DNA of 64,000 nucleotides from Frigoribacterium sp. VKM Ac-2836 (GTDB taxonomy: Bacteria > Actinomycetota > Actinomycetes > Actinomycetales > Microbacteriaceae): positions 186,001-250,000 of the forward strand of contig NZ_JABRPK010000002.1 in the NCBI RefSeq assembly GCF_013248995.1, written 5' to 3'. Under the pieces are notes generated by a model, which saw only the letters and a list, made by a program, of their open reading frames with translations, was not told where the DNA came from and made no database searches. The translations under genes and the position numbers were made by a program. Shown one piece after another: positions 62,680 through 64,000 of this stretch (positions are counted from its first letter, which is position 1; the number at the start of each line of letters is the position of its first letter).

Positions 62680-63588
62680 TCACAGCGCCGGGGGTCCGCC
62701 GACGGTCACAGGGCCGGAGGCGCGGTGCCGGTCGCAGGTCACGTCGCCTCGTGCGCCGCAGCCCTCGCAGGCGACCAGTTGCTCTCGGCACTGCACCTCG
62801 ACGCAGTTCTGCATGCGACTGGTCGCGGTGCCGCAGGTCTCGCAGTGGCCGATCACGGCCGCGTGGTCACTGAACTCGACCGAGCCGCGTCCGTCGAAGA
62901 CGTAGAGCGAACCGTCCCACAGGCCGTCGTCGCCGAAGCGCTCGCCGTACCGCACGACACCCCCGTCGAGTTGATAGACCCGCGAGAAGCCGCGTGCCGT
63001 CATGAGGGAGGAGAGCACCTCGCAGCGCACACCACCCGTGCAGTAGGTGACGACGGGCTCGTCCTTGAGGTGGTCGTAGCGGCCGCTGTCGAGTTCGGCC
63101 ACGAAGTCGCGGGTGGTCGCCACGTCGGGCACCACGGCGTCTCGGAACCGGCCTATCCGTGACTCGTACTCGTTGCGCCCGTCGAAGAAGGTGACCTGCT
63201 CGCGATCGACGAGCTCGTGCAGTTCGTCGGGGGACAGGCGCTCGCCCGTGCCCACGACTCCGGACTCGTCGACCTCGAGCTCGTCGGGTGCGCCGAACGT
63301 CACGATCTCGTCGCGCACCTTGACCGACAACCGGGGGAAGTCGCTGCCGGTGCCTTCGCTCCACTTGACGTCGAGCTGGGCCAGCGCGGGGTGCTGCCGT
63401 GTCTTCTTGAGCCACCGTTTGACGTCGGGCAGGTCGCCACCGAGCGTGCCGTTGACGCCCTGCGTCGAGACGAGCACGCGGCCCGTCAGGTCGAGCGATT
63501 CGGCCAGGTCGCGCTGCCAGAGGCGGATGGCCTCGGGATCGGCCAGGGGCGTGAACACGTAGAAGAGCACGATCTTCGGGGTGGCCAT
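62680..63588 (-). CDS. trhO: tRNA uridine(34) hydroxylase TrhO (rhodanese-domain, YceA type)
   Basis: A 302-residue protein that makes 5-hydroxyuridine at the tRNA wobble base. N-terminal acylphosphatase-like domain ([16 protein letters not shown]), central rhodanese domain with active Cys183 in [11 protein letters not shown], and a C-terminal Cys-rich zinc region ([27 protein letters not shown]). Leaderless: TAGACT (63600-63595) six bases before ATG. It is divergent from the GntR gene. Confidence 0.92.
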   Translation of the reverse strand: MATPKIVLFYVFTPLADPEAIRLWQRDLAESLDLTGRVLVSTQGVNGTLGGDLPDVKRWLKKTRQHPALAQLDVKWSEGTGSDFPRLSVKVRDEIVTFGAPDELEVDESGVVGTGERLSPDELHELVDREQVTFFDGRNEYESRIGRFRDAVVPDVATTRDFVAELDSGRYDHLKDEPVVTYCTGGVRCEVLSSLMTARGFSRVYQLDGGVVRYGERFGDDGLWDGSLYVFDGRGSVEFSDHAAVIGHCETCGTATSRMQNCVEVQCREQLVACEGCGARGDVTCDRHRASGPVTVGGPPAL

Positions 63589-63628
63589 CCACGGAGTCTA
63601 GTTTCTCGGTCCACTGCTCGACGCACAG

Positions 63629-63647
63629 GGCATGAATGCCTTATGCT
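63629..63647 (+). promoter_or_regulatory. Inverted repeat and -10 box before the third GntR gene
   Basis: GGCAT-GA-ATGCC (63629-63640) is a perfect short inverted repeat directly followed by TATGCT (63642-63647), the same hexamer found as the -10 box of the paralogous regulator at 57119-57114. A self-operator is plausible. Confidence 0.45.
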
Positions 63648-63684
63648 TTCGACCAGAATATCGCACATCAACAGAGAGGCGCCG

Positions 63685-64000
63685 ATGCCCGTCCCGTCCC
63701 CCACCCGCCCGGCCATCCCTCGTCGCCTGCACAAGGACGCCGTGTTCGACCACCTCGCCGCGGCCATCCTCGACGGCACCCTGCGGCCGGGCGAACGCCT
63801 CCGTGATGCCGACTGCGAGGCGTGGTTGGGTGTCTCGCGGACGCCGATCCGGGTCGCCATCGCGAAGCTCGAACACATCGGCCTCGTCGACTCGACGGCG
63901 GGTCGAGCGATCCGCGTGGTCGTCCCACGTCGCGGGCTCGCCGTCGACCTGCTCGAGGCCGCGTGCGCACTGCTCTGCGCGGTGGTCCCGTCGAGACTCG
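63685..64000 (+). CDS. GntR-family regulator, 3' end cut off by the window
   Basis: The first 105 residues are visible: a winged helix with ILDGTLRPGERLRDADCEAWLGVSRTPIRVAIAKLEHIGLV. The SRTPIR segment has Val-Ala in place of the usual Glu-Ala (VREA). It is closely related to the regulator at 56317-57006. ATG preceded by AGAGAGG. The ligand-binding domain lies outside the window. Confidence 0.85.
   Translation, partial: MPVPSPTRPAIPRRLHKDAVFDHLAAAILDGTLRPGERLRDADCEAWLGVSRTPIRVAIAKLEHIGLVDSTAGRAIRVVVPRRGLAVDLLEAACALLCAVVPSRL

Overview
The window is high-GC DNA (about 70% by hand count of sample lines) with dense, overlapping genes, many GTG starts and full actinobacterial hallmarks: CrgA, the PknB/PknA/PbpA/RodA/PstP/FHA cluster, a class E sortase, NucS mismatch endonuclease, and the coproporphyrin-dependent heme route with HemQ. 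Gene content and order fit Actinomycetes, order Micrococcales, most likely a Microbacteriaceae relative (inference). The first 12.5 kb match the block that lies close to dnaA/oriC in many actinobacteria, and two perfect DnaA boxes sit beside crgA.

Layout. 1-12.5 kb: end of a cyclophilin gene, rhomboid protease, crgA, class E sortase, a small membrane protein, trpG/pabA, then on the minus strand fhaA-fhaB-pstP-rodA-pbpA-pknA, and pknB with its own promoter; this is the cell-wall growth and Ser/Thr phosphorylation module. 12.6 kb: tRNA-Leu(CAG). 13.4-27.7 kb: a type VII secretion locus organised as a divergon. The minus-strand arm carries two small WXG100/ESAT-6-like proteins, three poorly known proteins, a large DNase-tipped effector and two tandem YezG-like immunity genes. 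The plus-strand arm carries a zinc-ribbon/RDD/FHA protein, a small membrane protein, EccD, a MinD-like protein, EccC and a second MinD-like protein. No EccB, EccE or mycosin gene is present in the window. Both MinD-like proteins lack the P-loop lysine. A GC trough covers the toxin tip and most of the first immunity gene.

27.8-43.2 kb: a mixed chromosomal stretch: SRAP protein, universal stress protein with a pair of fluoride channels, CDF metal exporter, NmrA-like oxidoreductase, MFS transporter, HAD phosphatase, NucS, GntR and LacI regulators, MATE exporter, uracil/xanthine permease, M13 peptidase, a beta-lactamase-fold protein that has lost its catalytic motifs, and a NUDIX hydrolase. 43.2-55.5 kb: heme biosynthesis (hemA, hemE, cgoX, hemQ, cpfC, hemC, hemD, hemB, hemL), everything from glutamyl-tRNA to heme b, interrupted by an oxidoreductase and three small envelope proteins. 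55.5-64 kb: ABC ATPase with a GntR regulator, acryloyl-CoA-reductase-like MDR protein, flotillin/NfeD pair, phosphofructokinase, DUF4190-like protein, PPOX-fold protein, TrhO rhodanese and the start of a third GntR gene.

Two sequence-wide patterns stand out. At least 13 genes have a TANNNT -10 box placed 6-10 bases before the start codon, implying leaderless mRNAs. The 10-mer GGAGGCGCGG and its complement occur at least 27 times in both orientations, in coding and non-coding DNA. No CRISPR array, insertion sequence or prophage was seen, and no stretch over 300 bases lacks a gene.
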